From: an uncultured Clostridia bacterium
GTDB lineage: Bacteria; Bacillota; Clostridia; Christensenellales; Borkfalkiaceae
Reading direction: 5' to 3'
NCBI GenBank assembly: GCA_944354535.1
Contig: CALVPY010000002.1
Coordinates: 30,074-94,073, forward strand
Length of the DNA stretch: 64,000 nt
Below are positions 42,836-52,367 of the stretch, one piece after another. The number at the start of each line of letters is the position of its first letter. Position 1 is the stretch's first letter. Made by a program: the position numbers and the translations under genes. Under the pieces are notes generated by a model, which was not told the origin of the DNA, searched no databases, and worked only from the letters and a program-made list of their open reading frames with translations.

Positions 42836-44905
42836 TCAGTTGAGCCCTAACAGCTCGGGGATGGTCTTGCCGCCCGCGTCTACGAACGAAGACGAGAACT
42901 GCGGGGTCGTGGAATATGCGCCTATGTTGTTGATGCTGAACGACTGGTTCAGATAGCTTGCGGCAGAGATGGTGATACCGAAGTAAGACACGACTGAACC
43001 CTCGCTCATGAATTCTTCTTTGGATACGCCGCTCGACCAGCTGGCACGCTCGAACGCCGAGAACGGGATGCGCACCCAGCCTTCGAACCCTGCGGGGAGC
43101 GTCGCCGTGGGACGGGACATATAGATGGTCGTCTTCCCGGTGTTGACGTCGTACAGCCAATAGCGGTTCCCCTGCAGGATGTTGAACCTTGAACTTGCGC
43201 CGCTCGCGATCCTGCAGTCCACTTCAAGATTGAAGGAAACTTCGGCATCGCTGTCGTTGCGCGCCCAGAAGGAAACGCCCTTCCCGTTTGCCCAATCGAT
43301 GCCTTCCCCTTCGGATAATGTAAATGCCGTAAATCCGTCCCCCGTGATCCCGGTCGCGGTGAGCCGCAGCGCATCTTCGCCATAGCTGTCCTCGACGACT
43401 TCCAAAGAACCGTAGGAACCGTTGATCACCACATTTCCCGTCGAGCCGCTTTCACTGAAAGAGGAATTCGTTTTGCCCTCGCCCGTGATGTCGATGGTAG
43501 CGTCGCCCATCGTTTCGCGGACCGCATCGGCTTCAACGAAAGAGAGCGTGCCGCGGTTCGCTTCGAGGTCGCTCGTCACGGCAAATTTTTCCGACCGATC
43601 GGACGAGAGATCCAAGATCTTGGTAAACGTGCCGCTTCCCGCCTCGCCCGTATAGAGGCCCACTTCGCCGATCAGGATCCTGAAGTTATAGTTATACTGC
43701 GAATTGGTCGTAAGAACGAGCGTATCGATCGCCGAAAGGTCGCAGTTTTCCTCCTCGCCGAACTGCCACGCCATGGAATCCATGGGAATGATCATTGCGC
43801 CCATGGTCCCCGTCACGGAGCCCGCCGTTACCGCCCCGTTTGCGATATTGGCAGCTTTCCTGCTTGTCTCGTCGGTCTCCCCCATGAAATACACGGGTTT
43901 TCCGTCCGCCTCGGGCGCTCCGACAGAATAGCGCGCCCCCTTATTTTCCAGACCGAACGTGATGCCGGGCGCGCCGACCTGCCCTTGATACTGAATGATG
44001 AGGTAGCTTGCCTCGGAAAAATCGACGGCAGCTTCATCGAATTTAACGGTGAGCGTCTGCCAGTTTGCGGCAGAGTCGCCGTTGACAGGTCCCTGCCAGA
44101 CGGCAGCCCATGCGTCCGCCCCCTCTCCCTGACGGAAGGGATATGCAATAGAGGGCGCTTCGGGCTCGACGATCCCCGCATCCGAGGGCATCTTCATACA
44201 GTCGGGATCGACCGCATCGACATAATAAAGATCTTTGGAACGCTCTCCCTCGGAGCAGTCGGCGAGCGTCACGAACTGCGTATCGGCCGCTCCCGGCTCC
44301 CCGTCGTAATACCCGATACTTCCGATCGTAAGCACATATCCATAGTTGAACTGCGTGCTTGTCGTATAATAAAATGCGGTCACGGCGGAAAGATCGCTCG
44401 AATTTTTGTTCCATTGCCACGCCATGGAATCCATGGGCATCAGCAGCGTCCCGCAGGCACCCGCGCCCAGGTTGATCGCGCTGTACAGACAGCTCATCTC
44501 TCTGATCGTGCCGTCTTCGGACAGAAAGTAAAACGCATTCCCGTCCACACTGTTGTTGTAGCGATCGCCGTTCTCGATCAGGCCGAGCGTCAGGCCGGGA
44601 TCGCCCTGATCCACCCTGATCTGCACGGCAAGGTATTCCGCAGCGCGCAGATCCTTCGCGCCGCCGTCGAATTTGACCTCGACATATTCCCACTTGTTGT
44701 TTCCCGCACCCGCCTCGGCAGCCATCGTGAACGTCGGCGCGTAACGGAACGCATCCTCTCCCTGTTCAAACGGATATGTCATCTGCGTAGACGTATCCAA
44801 CGCATCCACATTCACCGCCGACGCGGGAAGAGCAGCGCAGACCGCACTCATCGTGAACCCGATCCCGAGCAGCAGGGCAAGCGCTTTTGTCCTTGTCTTT
44901 GTCAT
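42836..44905 (-). CDS. secreted protein with two CBM-like repeats and a third beta domain
   Basis: 689 residues. A signal peptide ends near LPASA (residue 30); no lipobox. Residues about 40-235 and 255-450 are two copies of one domain; PMDSMAWQWNKNSSDLSAV in the first matches PMDSMAWQFGEEENCDLSAI in the second, and TLTIGSIGYYDGEPG-like ends repeat. A third beta-sandwich domain (about 470-680) resembles carbohydrate-binding modules. No sortase or S-layer signal is visible, so it is likely released or bound non-covalently. GGAGG lies before the ATG at 44905. Confidence 0.75.
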   Translation of the reverse strand: MTKTRTKALALLLGIGFTMSAVCAALPASAVNVDALDTSTQMTYPFEQGEDAFRYAPTFTMAAEAGAGNNKWEYVEVKFDGGAKDLRAAEYLAVQIRVDQGDPGLTLGLIENGDRYNNSVDGNAFYFLSEDGTIREMSCLYSAINLGAGACGTLLMPMDSMAWQWNKNSSDLSAVTAFYYTTSTQFNYGYVLTIGSIGYYDGEPGAADTQFVTLADCSEGERSKDLYYVDAVDPDCMKMPSDAGIVEPEAPSIAYPFRQGEGADAWAAVWQGPVNGDSAANWQTLTVKFDEAAVDFSEASYLIIQYQGQVGAPGITFGLENKGARYSVGAPEADGKPVYFMGETDETSRKAANIANGAVTAGSVTGTMGAMIIPMDSMAWQFGEEENCDLSAIDTLVLTTNSQYNYNFRILIGEVGLYTGEAGSGTFTKILDLSSDRSEKFAVTSDLEANRGTLSFVEADAVRETMGDATIDITGEGKTNSSFSESGSTGNVVINGSYGSLEVVEDSYGEDALRLTATGITGDGFTAFTLSEGEGIDWANGKGVSFWARNDSDAEVSFNLEVDCRIASGASSRFNILQGNRYWLYDVNTGKTTIYMSRPTATLPAGFEGWVRIPFSAFERASWSSGVSKEEFMSEGSVVSYFGITISAASYLNQSFSINNIGAYSTTPQFSSSFVDAGGKTIPELLGLN

Positions 44906-44950
44906 CTGATTACCTCCAATATCATATCTTCGGGGCAAGCCCGATCGATT

Positions 44951-45847
44951 TCAACAGCCGATACGCGACACGAGCCAATCGTAGAACATTTCTCTGTCGA
45001 CGTCTACGGCAACGTTTACGGGGGAATACCCCGCCTTCTCGGTACGCTCCGTCAAAAATGACCCGCGTTCGCTTTCAAGATCTGCGCGGACATACCTCCT
45101 CTCAAAGCGGCAGACCGGCAAAAAGGCACTTGCCACCGCAAGCGGATCGTGCATGACGCTCTTGGCGAAACCGAAATGCTTCGACCAGCGGTCAAACCAC
45201 AGTGCGAGGGTACGATTCGTCTCCCGCTCCGATGCCGAGACACGCTCCAAAAGCCCGTTCTCCAGCGTGCAGCGCAGCGTCACGTCAAGACCGACCGCAT
45301 AGACGGGGATCCCCGAGGAGTAGACGATCTCCGCCGCCTCCGGATCGCAGAGGATATTCCACTCGGCCTCCTTCTGCATAAATCTTCCCCCCATCGTATA
45401 GACGGCGCCGATGCGCTTCATCTCGTCGGGGAAGCGTTCGATCGCCCGCGCGAGATTGGTGAGCGGCCCGACCGCAAACAAGATGAGATCTTCCCCCCAT
45501 CTCTTCGCGCTCTCCGCCAAAAATCCGACCGCATCCGTCCGGACGGGAAAAACGGCGTATTCTTCGCTCCATTGGCAGACGGGCTTCTGCTCGGGGGAAG
45601 GGCCTTCCTCCCACGCAAACAGGCCGATCGGCTGCTTGATGGGGATGCCCTCCCCCGCAAAGACGGGCACTTCCGCCCTTCCCGCCGCCTCTAAGAGCTT
45701 CTGCGCAAGCCGGGCGCGCTGCGCCGTATTCCGATAGACGGTCGTAACGCCGAGCAGTTCTGCCTCCGGTTCGGCGGCGAGTGCGGCGAGCGCAAACGCG
45801 TCGTCGATGTCGTCGCCGATATCCGTATCAAAAATGACTTTCTTCAT
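44951..45847 (-). CDS. inosine-uridine-type nucleoside hydrolase
   Basis: 298 residues of the IUNH superfamily. The calcium/ribose site is DTDIGDDIDD (7-16), with GVTTVYRN, FAVGPLTNLARAI, YTMGG and EWNILCDPEAAEIVYSSG in family order. It splits N-ribosides into base and ribose. There is no signal peptide, so it acts in the cytoplasm on imported substrate. Position between the binding protein and the surface proteins, together with a ribokinase at the head of the locus, supports a riboside-using pathway. Confidence 0.9.
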   Translation of the reverse strand: MKKVIFDTDIGDDIDDAFALAALAAEPEAELLGVTTVYRNTAQRARLAQKLLEAAGRAEVPVFAGEGIPIKQPIGLFAWEEGPSPEQKPVCQWSEEYAVFPVRTDAVGFLAESAKRWGEDLILFAVGPLTNLARAIERFPDEMKRIGAVYTMGGRFMQKEAEWNILCDPEAAEIVYSSGIPVYAVGLDVTLRCTLENGLLERVSASERETNRTLALWFDRWSKHFGFAKSVMHDPLAVASAFLPVCRFERRYVRADLESERGSFLTERTEKAGYSPVNVAVDVDREMFYDWLVSRIGC

Positions 45848-45859
45848 ACACGTCCTCTC

Positions 45860-47734
45860 TCAATAGGTACGATACAGACTGAGGTCGCCGTTGGGCTGCG
45901 TCCTGTCAAGGGGATCGACATAGCCTTCCTGCCATGCGGGCCACGCAACGGCGATCCCGAGCTTTTCCTTCGTCGCCCGATACGCTTCGGAATTGAGTTC
46001 GATCACCAGAGCCAGATTGCGCTTTTCGAGAAGCTCCACCGTCTGCTGATAGATCTGCTCCGCTTCGGATCGGGAAGCTGCCTGCAGGATCTTGGTCGTC
46101 TGCTGCCCGATCAGCGCATTGATGCGCGTCAGGGCGTTGTTGTATTCCTGGAATCTCTCGTCCGTGGCATCCACGACGAAGTGCGTCACATTATAATCGT
46201 AGGCATAGACGGAAAGCGGGCGCTTGAGATTGGAACGGAACACTTCCGCCTCCGTCTTTCCGTGGTTGGTGCGCGGCTGAACGTTATCGTAATACTGATA
46301 ATTGAGCAGGAGGTCCATCGTCATCAGGCCGAGATCCGCCGCGCCCTGCGTTCCCTTGAGCGCAAGATAATCTTCGGTATAGGCGATTTTGGGTTCCTCC
46401 TCGTCCGTCCAGTTCCACGATTCCCCTTCCACGCCGAAACAGACAAGGCGCTGTCCTTCTTCGCTCGAAAGATAGTCAAACAGTTTGATGACGAGATCGG
46501 GACGCTCGCAGTCGGTCGTGATCATGTTCATGAGATAGCCGTAGCCGCGGATGTCTGCCAGCACGGGAGCGTCGCCGTCCGAGTTGGTGATGTACAAACT
46601 GACGTATTCATAGCCGTCGTCTTTCGCCGTGGCGAAGTGCATCTGATAGTCCTGCGGGGTGGCGAGCGTCGCGAACGCCTTTCCGCCTGCGATCACGCTG
46701 CCGACGCCGTCGTATGTCTGCGTGAAATTATCGCGCGAGATGAGCGTGTTCCCGCCGACGCGCGTCGAGCACAGATCGTTGAGCCAATACAGCATCTCCG
46801 CATACTCTTCCTGCGTAAAACGATACTTGTATTCTCCGTCCTGCGTTTCGAAGGGGATCGCAAAGAACTGCGCCAGCCATTCCAGAGAAGCGTTGCCCTG
46901 ATCGGTGAACTGCGAAAGCTGCAGCGCCGTCGTGATCTGGCCTTTGCCTGACCCGTAGTACTTGCCCAACACCCAGGAAGCGGCCTCTTTGAAGCCCTCC
47001 GGCGTCGTGATATAGCCCTGCCATTCGACGCTCTTTGTCGAGCCGTCGAGCGCTTGGTACGAGATCATGCCGCTATCGTCCGCCATTTCCTCGGCATGCG
47101 CCTGCCATTCGTCGAACAGATCTTTCCTGACCATCATCCCGCCGTTGGGCTGGAGCTGCTCCCCTTCGGGGATATCCTCATAGCTGTAGTAGTGATTGGG
47201 GATGCCGTACGTCTTTCCGTTTCCGTACGCCCACCACTCCATCACATCCTCGGGAACATTTTCAAAGAGCGTAGGCGCCCACTTTTCGGCAAGCGTATTG
47301 ATGTCGTAGACATATCCCTGCTGTGCGAGCGAGGCAAGCGTCTGCGTCTTGGAAGTCATGGTCGAAATGATATCCGGAAGGTCGTCCCCCGCAATAATGG
47401 TGGCGAGTTTCTGTCCGTCATCCTGCACGGGCGTCGTAAAGTGGATGGAGATGCCCGTCTCTTCCTTGATCTTACGGAGCACGTCGTTCTCGGCGGGAAT
47501 GGGCCAGCTCGAAACATCGACGTACCATTCGATCGTCATATCGTTGTCTTCGGGAATGTATTCCCAGCTGTTTTTGTCGGACGGCGTCTCCTCGAAATCG
47601 GGGTAGGTGAGCTCGGCCATCCCGTCGTCACCGATCGGCGGCATATTCCCGCCGCCGCACGCCGCCGCGGGAAGCACAAACGCCCCCGCACACACGGCCG
47701 CCAAAAAACTTGTCAGTAATCTTCTCCCTTTCAT
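45860..47734 (-). CDS. extracellular solute-binding lipoprotein (LplA-like)
   Basis: 624 residues, lipobox LPAAAC (Cys26). The family-1 binding-protein fold is long, as in Lpl/YtcQ proteins of Bacillota (EIVWYVDVSSWPIPAENDVL-like start, FDYLSSEEGQRLVCFGVEGE near the end). The start at 47734 was chosen because the AGGAGG is 7 nt upstream; the ATG two codons earlier is too near. It delivers the substrate to the two permeases downstream of the promoter. No ATPase is encoded here, so a shared MsmX-type ATPase elsewhere is expected. Confidence 0.9.
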   Translation of the reverse strand: MKGRRLLTSFLAAVCAGAFVLPAAACGGGNMPPIGDDGMAELTYPDFEETPSDKNSWEYIPEDNDMTIEWYVDVSSWPIPAENDVLRKIKEETGISIHFTTPVQDDGQKLATIIAGDDLPDIISTMTSKTQTLASLAQQGYVYDINTLAEKWAPTLFENVPEDVMEWWAYGNGKTYGIPNHYYSYEDIPEGEQLQPNGGMMVRKDLFDEWQAHAEEMADDSGMISYQALDGSTKSVEWQGYITTPEGFKEAASWVLGKYYGSGKGQITTALQLSQFTDQGNASLEWLAQFFAIPFETQDGEYKYRFTQEEYAEMLYWLNDLCSTRVGGNTLISRDNFTQTYDGVGSVIAGGKAFATLATPQDYQMHFATAKDDGYEYVSLYITNSDGDAPVLADIRGYGYLMNMITTDCERPDLVIKLFDYLSSEEGQRLVCFGVEGESWNWTDEEEPKIAYTEDYLALKGTQGAADLGLMTMDLLLNYQYYDNVQPRTNHGKTEAEVFRSNLKRPLSVYAYDYNVTHFVVDATDERFQEYNNALTRINALIGQQTTKILQAASRSEAEQIYQQTVELLEKRNLALVIELNSEAYRATKEKLGIAVAWPAWQEGYVDPLDRTQPNGDLSLYRTY

Positions 47735-47756
47735 GATCATTCCTCCTGAATTGTTT

Positions 47757-48896
47757 TTATCCCTTCAACGACCCCACCATGATCCCCGACGCGAAGTTCT
47801 TCCGGATGAGCGGGAAGAAACAGAAGACGGGAATGATGGACAGGATGATCGCTGCGAGCGAAAGTGTCTGGGAAGAGAGCCGTTCCATCATCTCGGGCGG
47901 CATCCCCTCCGTCATGGAAGAGGTCTGCACCGCTTTGAGCAGGAAATACTGCAGCGACTGCAATTCCTCACTGTTGGTATAGATCATCGTATCAAAATAG
48001 CTGTTCCAATGCCCGACCGCCAGCCACAGCACGATGGTGGCAAGAACGGGTTTGGAAAGCGGCATATAGATCTGCCACCAGATGCGGAACTCCCCCGCGC
48101 CGTCAATGAGCGCAGCGTCGTGGATATCCGAACTGATCGATGCGAACCCGCTCTGCAGCACGATCATGTTGTACACGGAATAGAGGCTCGGGATAATGTA
48201 CACCAAAAAGTTATCGTAGAGCCCGACGCTCTTGATGATGAGGAAGTAAGGAACGAGCCCGCCCGAGAAAAACATCGTAAACAGATTGATCGCATAGAAG
48301 GTCTTTTTGAATTTTAAGTTGGGGCGGCTCATCGCATAGGCGACGATGGCGGTAAAGACGAGCGCCAGCGCAGTTCCGAGCACGGTACGGGCGATCGTGA
48401 CTGCGTAGCTCGTCCAGAAATCTGTATCTTTGAGGACGACCGCATAGTTTTCAAAGGTAAACACGCGGGGAAGGATCCAGACGCCGCCGATCGAATAATC
48501 CGCCCCCTGATTGAAGCTGCCCGCAAGGACGTAGACGATCGGGTAAATGCAGAGAATGCAGAAGAGCCCGATGATCACTGCAAGGACGATATCGAACACC
48601 CCGACGCGGCGGTTGAGCTTGCTCTTCCTGAACCGGGAGAGCCAGACCTTCTGCCGCTTGCAGTACACATAGACAAAGCATCCGACGCCCGCCGCCGCAA
48701 CGGGAAGCAGCCCGCAGAAGATGTAGAACAGCACGTCGAGCGTGATGTAGACCTGTTCCGTTCCCCCGTCGATCTGCACATGGGAAAGGTAGGCGAAGAC
48801 GAGCGTCCCGAGCACGATCGCACCCACAAAGAGGAAGATGGCTTTTTTGAAGCGATGATAGGCATCGCTGTAAAGATCGGTCAGTTTTTCCAACAT
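47757..48896 (-). CDS. ABC sugar-type permease (LplC/YtcP-like)
   Basis: 379 residues. An added N-terminal part with two or three membrane helices (about 18-100) precedes the usual six-helix CUT1 permease. The EAA loop reads DAALIDGAGEFRIWWQIYMP. The C-terminus IRKNFASGIMVGSLKG is typical of LplC. The start at 48896 follows the other permease stop by 1 nt. It forms the heteromeric channel with that permease. Confidence 0.88.
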   Translation of the reverse strand: MLEKLTDLYSDAYHRFKKAIFLFVGAIVLGTLVFAYLSHVQIDGGTEQVYITLDVLFYIFCGLLPVAAAGVGCFVYVYCKRQKVWLSRFRKSKLNRRVGVFDIVLAVIIGLFCILCIYPIVYVLAGSFNQGADYSIGGVWILPRVFTFENYAVVLKDTDFWTSYAVTIARTVLGTALALVFTAIVAYAMSRPNLKFKKTFYAINLFTMFFSGGLVPYFLIIKSVGLYDNFLVYIIPSLYSVYNMIVLQSGFASISSDIHDAALIDGAGEFRIWWQIYMPLSKPVLATIVLWLAVGHWNSYFDTMIYTNSEELQSLQYFLLKAVQTSSMTEGMPPEMMERLSSQTLSLAAIILSIIPVFCFFPLIRKNFASGIMVGSLKG

Positions 48897-48897
48897 G

Positions 48898-49890
48898 TCA
48901 GTAGATCCCCTTTCCGCTGATTTTTTTGCAGACCCAGTTGCCCGAGACGAGCAGGAAGAGCGAAACGATCGATTTGAGGAGTCCGATCGCCGTCGCATAG
49001 CTGTAACGGAAATCGGGGATACCGTACTTGTAAATATAAGTATCGAGGACTTCGCTGCGTTCGATGTTGCTCGTATTCTGGAAGACGAGCAGGTGTTCGA
49101 TGCCGTTGTTGAGCAGACCGCTCACCGAGAGGATGAAAAACAGCGTGATGGTCGGCGCGATCGACGGGATCGTGATATAGGCGATCTTGTGGAAGCGGTT
49201 TGCGCCGTCCATCTTGGCCGCCTCGTAGAGCTCCTGCGGGATCGCCGCGATCGCCGCGACATAGATGACGGAACCCCAGCCCATCCCCTTGAGGAGCGAT
49301 GTCCCGATGATGATCCACCAGAAGTAATCGGGATCGCCGAGGATATCCACCTTGGAATCGGTAAGCCCCCACTGCTGCAGCAGCGCGGGAAGCCCCGTAT
49401 CCAATGCAAACAGGCTCAGGAATATGCCGCCGTAAACCGCCCATGAGATAAAGTGCGGGAAAAATGTGACCGTCTGCACAAATTTCTTATATTGATCGCT
49501 CATCAGCTCCGCCGTGAATACCGCAAATAAGATGGGGAGCGGGAAGTTGATGAGAAGCTGCAGAAGATTGAGCCCCAGCGTGTTCAGGATGATATCCCAA
49601 AAGTCGGGATCTTCAAAAAATGCAATGAAATTGTCAAATTCGCACCAGTCGGCTACGGAGATCGCCTGAGAGATATTCAGCCAGCCGTCCCCGTCCTTGA
49701 ACGCAAGGATCAGCCCGTACAGCGGCGCATATGCAAATACCGCCAAAAAGATGACACTCAAAGATGCCATCCCCACGAGCACCCAATCATTCCCCGTCCA
49801 GGGCTTGCGTATTTTCCGGTCGCCCTTTTGTGCCGTATTGTCCGACGTTTCCGCCTCGCTCTCCGCCCGCGTCAATATTTCATCGACCAT
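48898..49890 (-). CDS. ABC sugar-type permease (LplB/YteP-like)
   Basis: 330 residues with six membrane helices. The EAA loop reads EAAKMDGANRFHKIAYITIP. The C-terminus (LLKSIVSLFLLVSGNWVCKK, then GKGIY) is typical of LplB. An acidic N-terminal stretch of about 35 residues precedes the first helix. GGGAGGG precedes the ATG at 49890. It is the first transport gene after lacI in the unit. Confidence 0.9.
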   Translation of the reverse strand: MVDEILTRAESEAETSDNTAQKGDRKIRKPWTGNDWVLVGMASLSVIFLAVFAYAPLYGLILAFKDGDGWLNISQAISVADWCEFDNFIAFFEDPDFWDIILNTLGLNLLQLLINFPLPILFAVFTAELMSDQYKKFVQTVTFFPHFISWAVYGGIFLSLFALDTGLPALLQQWGLTDSKVDILGDPDYFWWIIIGTSLLKGMGWGSVIYVAAIAAIPQELYEAAKMDGANRFHKIAYITIPSIAPTITLFFILSVSGLLNNGIEHLLVFQNTSNIERSEVLDTYIYKYGIPDFRYSYATAIGLLKSIVSLFLLVSGNWVCKKISGKGIY

Positions 49891-49920
49891 ATCATTTTCC
49901 CTCCCGTAAATTTTATTTTT

Positions 49921-49975
49921 CCTGCAATTCCGACAAGGAATTGCAGGAAGCAAGGGGCGCCCCTTGCAAAAAAAT
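49921..49975 (-). promoter_or_regulatory. paired hairpins between lacI and the permease genes
   Basis: CCTGCAATTCC/GGAATTGCAGG (49920-49947) and GCAAGGGG/CCCCTTGC (49951-49968) flank each other, with an A7T7 tract beyond. No T run follows on the minus strand, so these look like an RNA processing or stability element, not a terminator. Confidence 0.45.
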
Positions 49976-49980
49976 TTTTT

Positions 49981-51015
49981 TCAGACTTTTGTGAGGTCGG
50001 ACACGCTCGAGCGGCGCACCAATCGCGCGGGACAGCAGAGCGGCGTCTCCAGGTCTTTCTCCTCGACGAGCGCAAGGATGGCACGGCAGACCTCTTTCGC
50101 GATGGTCTCCACCGGCTGGCGCATCGTGGAAAGCGGCACTTCCAGCACGGAGGAGTAGATGTTATCATCGAACCCCATCACGGAAATATCGTCGGGAATG
50201 CGCTTTCCCGCCCGCTTCGCGCTCTCGTAAACGCCGTATGCCTGCATATCGCTGAAGGCAAAGATCGCGGTGATCTCCTTTTGGAGCAGCGCCGTTCCCC
50301 CGTTCACCCCGGTCGCAAAATCATATTTCCCTTCGAATACGAGCTCGTCCGGTAAACTCAGCCCCCGCTCCGCAAGAGCCCTGCGCACACCTTTGAGACG
50401 GTTCCTGCTGCTGTTGAGCGTCAGCGGCCCCGCGACAACGCCTATCCTTTCGTGGCCGTTTTCGAGGAGATACTGCGTTGCGGCATAGCTGCTTGCCTCG
50501 TTGTCCACCGCAACGCGGACCCCCTCGTCGGGATAATAGCGGTCAAAGAACAGATAGGGAATGTGCAGCCCCGCCAGAAGCCGACGCATTTTTTCCGCAT
50601 TCTCCGCCGTAAACGCTTCGGCGCTCGGCGTCAGGATGAGCCCGTCCACATTTCTTCCCGCAAGCAGATTGATGTAGCGGTAATCGTTTTCCGCCCGTTC
50701 TTCGCTGTTGCACAGGATGATGTCATATCCGAACCGCGCGATCTCCACCTGGATGTGACGCACGGCTTCGGAAAAGAATGCGTTGGAAATATCGGGGATG
50801 ACGACGCCGATAATATTGGTCTTTCGGGTAACGAGCGCCCTTGCAAGGGCATCGGCGCTGTAATTCAGTTCGGATACCGCTGTCCGCACGCGCCTGCGGG
50901 TGTTTTCCGGCAAAGCGGCGTCCTTCCCGTTGAGCACCATAGATACGGTGGTCGGAGACACCCCCGCACGAAGCGCAACATCCTTGATCGTTACTTTTTT
51001 TCTTGCTTCCTTCAT
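49981..51015 (-). CDS. LacI-family transcriptional regulator
   Basis: 344 residues. The helix-turn-helix and hinge read TIKDVALRAGVSPTTVSMVL at residues about 9-28, then a periplasmic-binding-protein fold (NIIGVVIPDISNAFFSEAV and a sugar-site region to the end). It should repress the unit until the imported sugar or riboside binds. The operator TAAAACGTTTTA sits at the rbsK promoter. Its ATGA overlaps the rbsK stop, and the next gene is the LplB-like permease, so it is inside the operon it is likely to control. Confidence 0.92.
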   Translation of the reverse strand: MKEARKKVTIKDVALRAGVSPTTVSMVLNGKDAALPENTRRRVRTAVSELNYSADALARALVTRKTNIIGVVIPDISNAFFSEAVRHIQVEIARFGYDIILCNSEERAENDYRYINLLAGRNVDGLILTPSAEAFTAENAEKMRRLLAGLHIPYLFFDRYYPDEGVRVAVDNEASSYAATQYLLENGHERIGVVAGPLTLNSSRNRLKGVRRALAERGLSLPDELVFEGKYDFATGVNGGTALLQKEITAIFAFSDMQAYGVYESAKRAGKRIPDDISVMGFDDNIYSSVLEVPLSTMRQPVETIAKEVCRAILALVEEKDLETPLCCPARLVRRSSVSDLTKV

Positions 51016-51932
51016 ATGATGACCCCCTGCTCTTTCGCGTAAGCCTCCACCTCCGCCCTCAGCGGGATGGCGCACTGCGCTCCCCTGCGCGTTACGGTGA
51101 GTGCGGACGCCGTACTTGCAAAGTGCATAGCCGTCTCGATCTCCGCCCCTTCGGAAAGGCGGGTCACGAACGCGCCCACATAGGTATCCCCCGCCGCAGT
51201 CGTATCGACGGCAGCGGCCGGAACGGGATCGACGCGGCGGAACACGCCCTTGCTCACGCTTGCGGAACCGTCCGTCCCCAGCGTGATGAGCACATTCTTT
51301 ACGCCCAGCTTTCCCAATTTTTCCGCACATTTTCTGATGCTTTTCTCATCCGAGGGATAGATCCCCGTATAAAATTGCGCCTCCGTCTGGTTGGGAACGA
51401 ACCAATCGCAGTCGGCATACAGCGCTTGAGGGAGCTTAGCGGCAGGAGCGGGATTGAGCACCGTGATCATACCTCGCTTTTTCGCTTCCTTCAGCGCATA
51501 GGCGACCGTGGGAAGCCCGATCTCGAGCTGCACCAGAAGATAGTCCCCCTCCTTTGCATCGGCAAACGCGCGATCGACGAGCGCTTCGTCTGTCCGTCCG
51601 TTGGAGGCGGTATCGAGGATGATCCGATTATCTCCGCCGGCAACGATGATCACCGCGATGCCGCTCGAAAGGTCGGTCTCCCTCCGCACATGATCGGCAT
51701 GAACGCCGTACTTTTGCAGCGTTTCGAGAAGGTCGGCGCCGAATTCCCGTCCGACACAGCCGACCATATAAGCCTCTCCCCCGAGCTTTGCCACGGCCAC
51801 CGCCTGGTTGGCGCCCTTTCCGCCCGGGTTGCTCAGAAAGCCTTCCCCCAGGATCGTTTCGCCGCCTTGAGGCATACGCGCCGCACGGATCACGAGATCC
51901 ATATTCAAACTTCCGACGATATAGATACGCAT
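51012..51932 (-). CDS. ribokinase (PfkB family)
   Basis: 306 residues. The N-terminus GSLNMDLVIRAARMPQGGET, GGKGANQAVAVAKLGG and the catalytic TTAAGDTYVGAF are diagnostic of RbsK. It phosphorylates ribose to ribose 5-phosphate with ATP, which would take up the ribose released by the nucleoside hydrolase of the same locus. It is the first gene after the promoter at 51986. Confidence 0.9.
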   Translation of the reverse strand: MRIYIVGSLNMDLVIRAARMPQGGETILGEGFLSNPGGKGANQAVAVAKLGGEAYMVGCVGREFGADLLETLQKYGVHADHVRRETDLSSGIAVIIVAGGDNRIILDTASNGRTDEALVDRAFADAKEGDYLLVQLEIGLPTVAYALKEAKKRGMITVLNPAPAAKLPQALYADCDWFVPNQTEAQFYTGIYPSDEKSIRKCAEKLGKLGVKNVLITLGTDGSASVSKGVFRRVDPVPAAAVDTTAAGDTYVGAFVTRLSEGAEIETAMHFASTASALTVTRRGAQCAIPLRAEVEAYAKEQGVII

Positions 51933-51964
51933 TTTTACACCCCAAACATAGTGAAGCGATTTAT

Positions 51965-52014
51965 TAAAACGTTTTACTTGACCCGATTATAGCATATCCT
52001 TTATTGCCTGTCAA
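51965..52014 (-). promoter_or_regulatory. promoter and LacI-type operator of the uptake locus
   Basis: Minus-strand TTGACA (52009-52014) and TATAAT (51986-51991), spacer 17 bp. TAAAACGTTTTA (51965-51976), a perfect palindrome with a central CG, lies just downstream of the -10 box. Confidence 0.85.
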
Positions 52015-52209
52015 GACTTTTCCGAAAAAAATTTTAACGATCTGCAAAATTTTTTCTCGGTAAAATACTGTTTTTCTCACAGCATTTCCGTTGACCCGCA
52101 GAATACGCCGTGCAATGCGTGCCTGCGGACGTTCCGTTCCCATAGATCGTTGCGACGTGATCGGAGCACAATGTCCTCACGGCCGATGTGCCTGAACTTG
52201 TTCCGAAAA

Positions 52210-52242
52210 CGCCCCCTATGCCGTTGAACGGCATAGGGGGCG
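52210..52242 (-). terminator. terminator after the small gene at 52368
   Basis: A 14-bp stem (CGCCCCCTATGCCG with its complement) followed by TTTT on the minus strand. The 52265-52367 stretch before it encodes a short hydrophobic minus-strand frame (ALFIVMTISASVSYIPM) with no start I can defend. Confidence 0.85.
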
Positions 52243-52367
52243 CATATCATGGTTTTCAAATATGTTACATCGGGATATAGGATACGGATGCGGAGATCGT
52301 CATCACGATAAAGAGCGCGCAGCAGGCAAACGCGCCTGCAGCGAACAGCCGCCCACATTCTGAAACA

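Noticed and set aside
52265-52367. Hydrophobic mini-protein after the 52368 gene
   Set aside because: The frame ending ALFIVMTISASVSYIPM is membrane-like but has no start codon in reach that I can defend.
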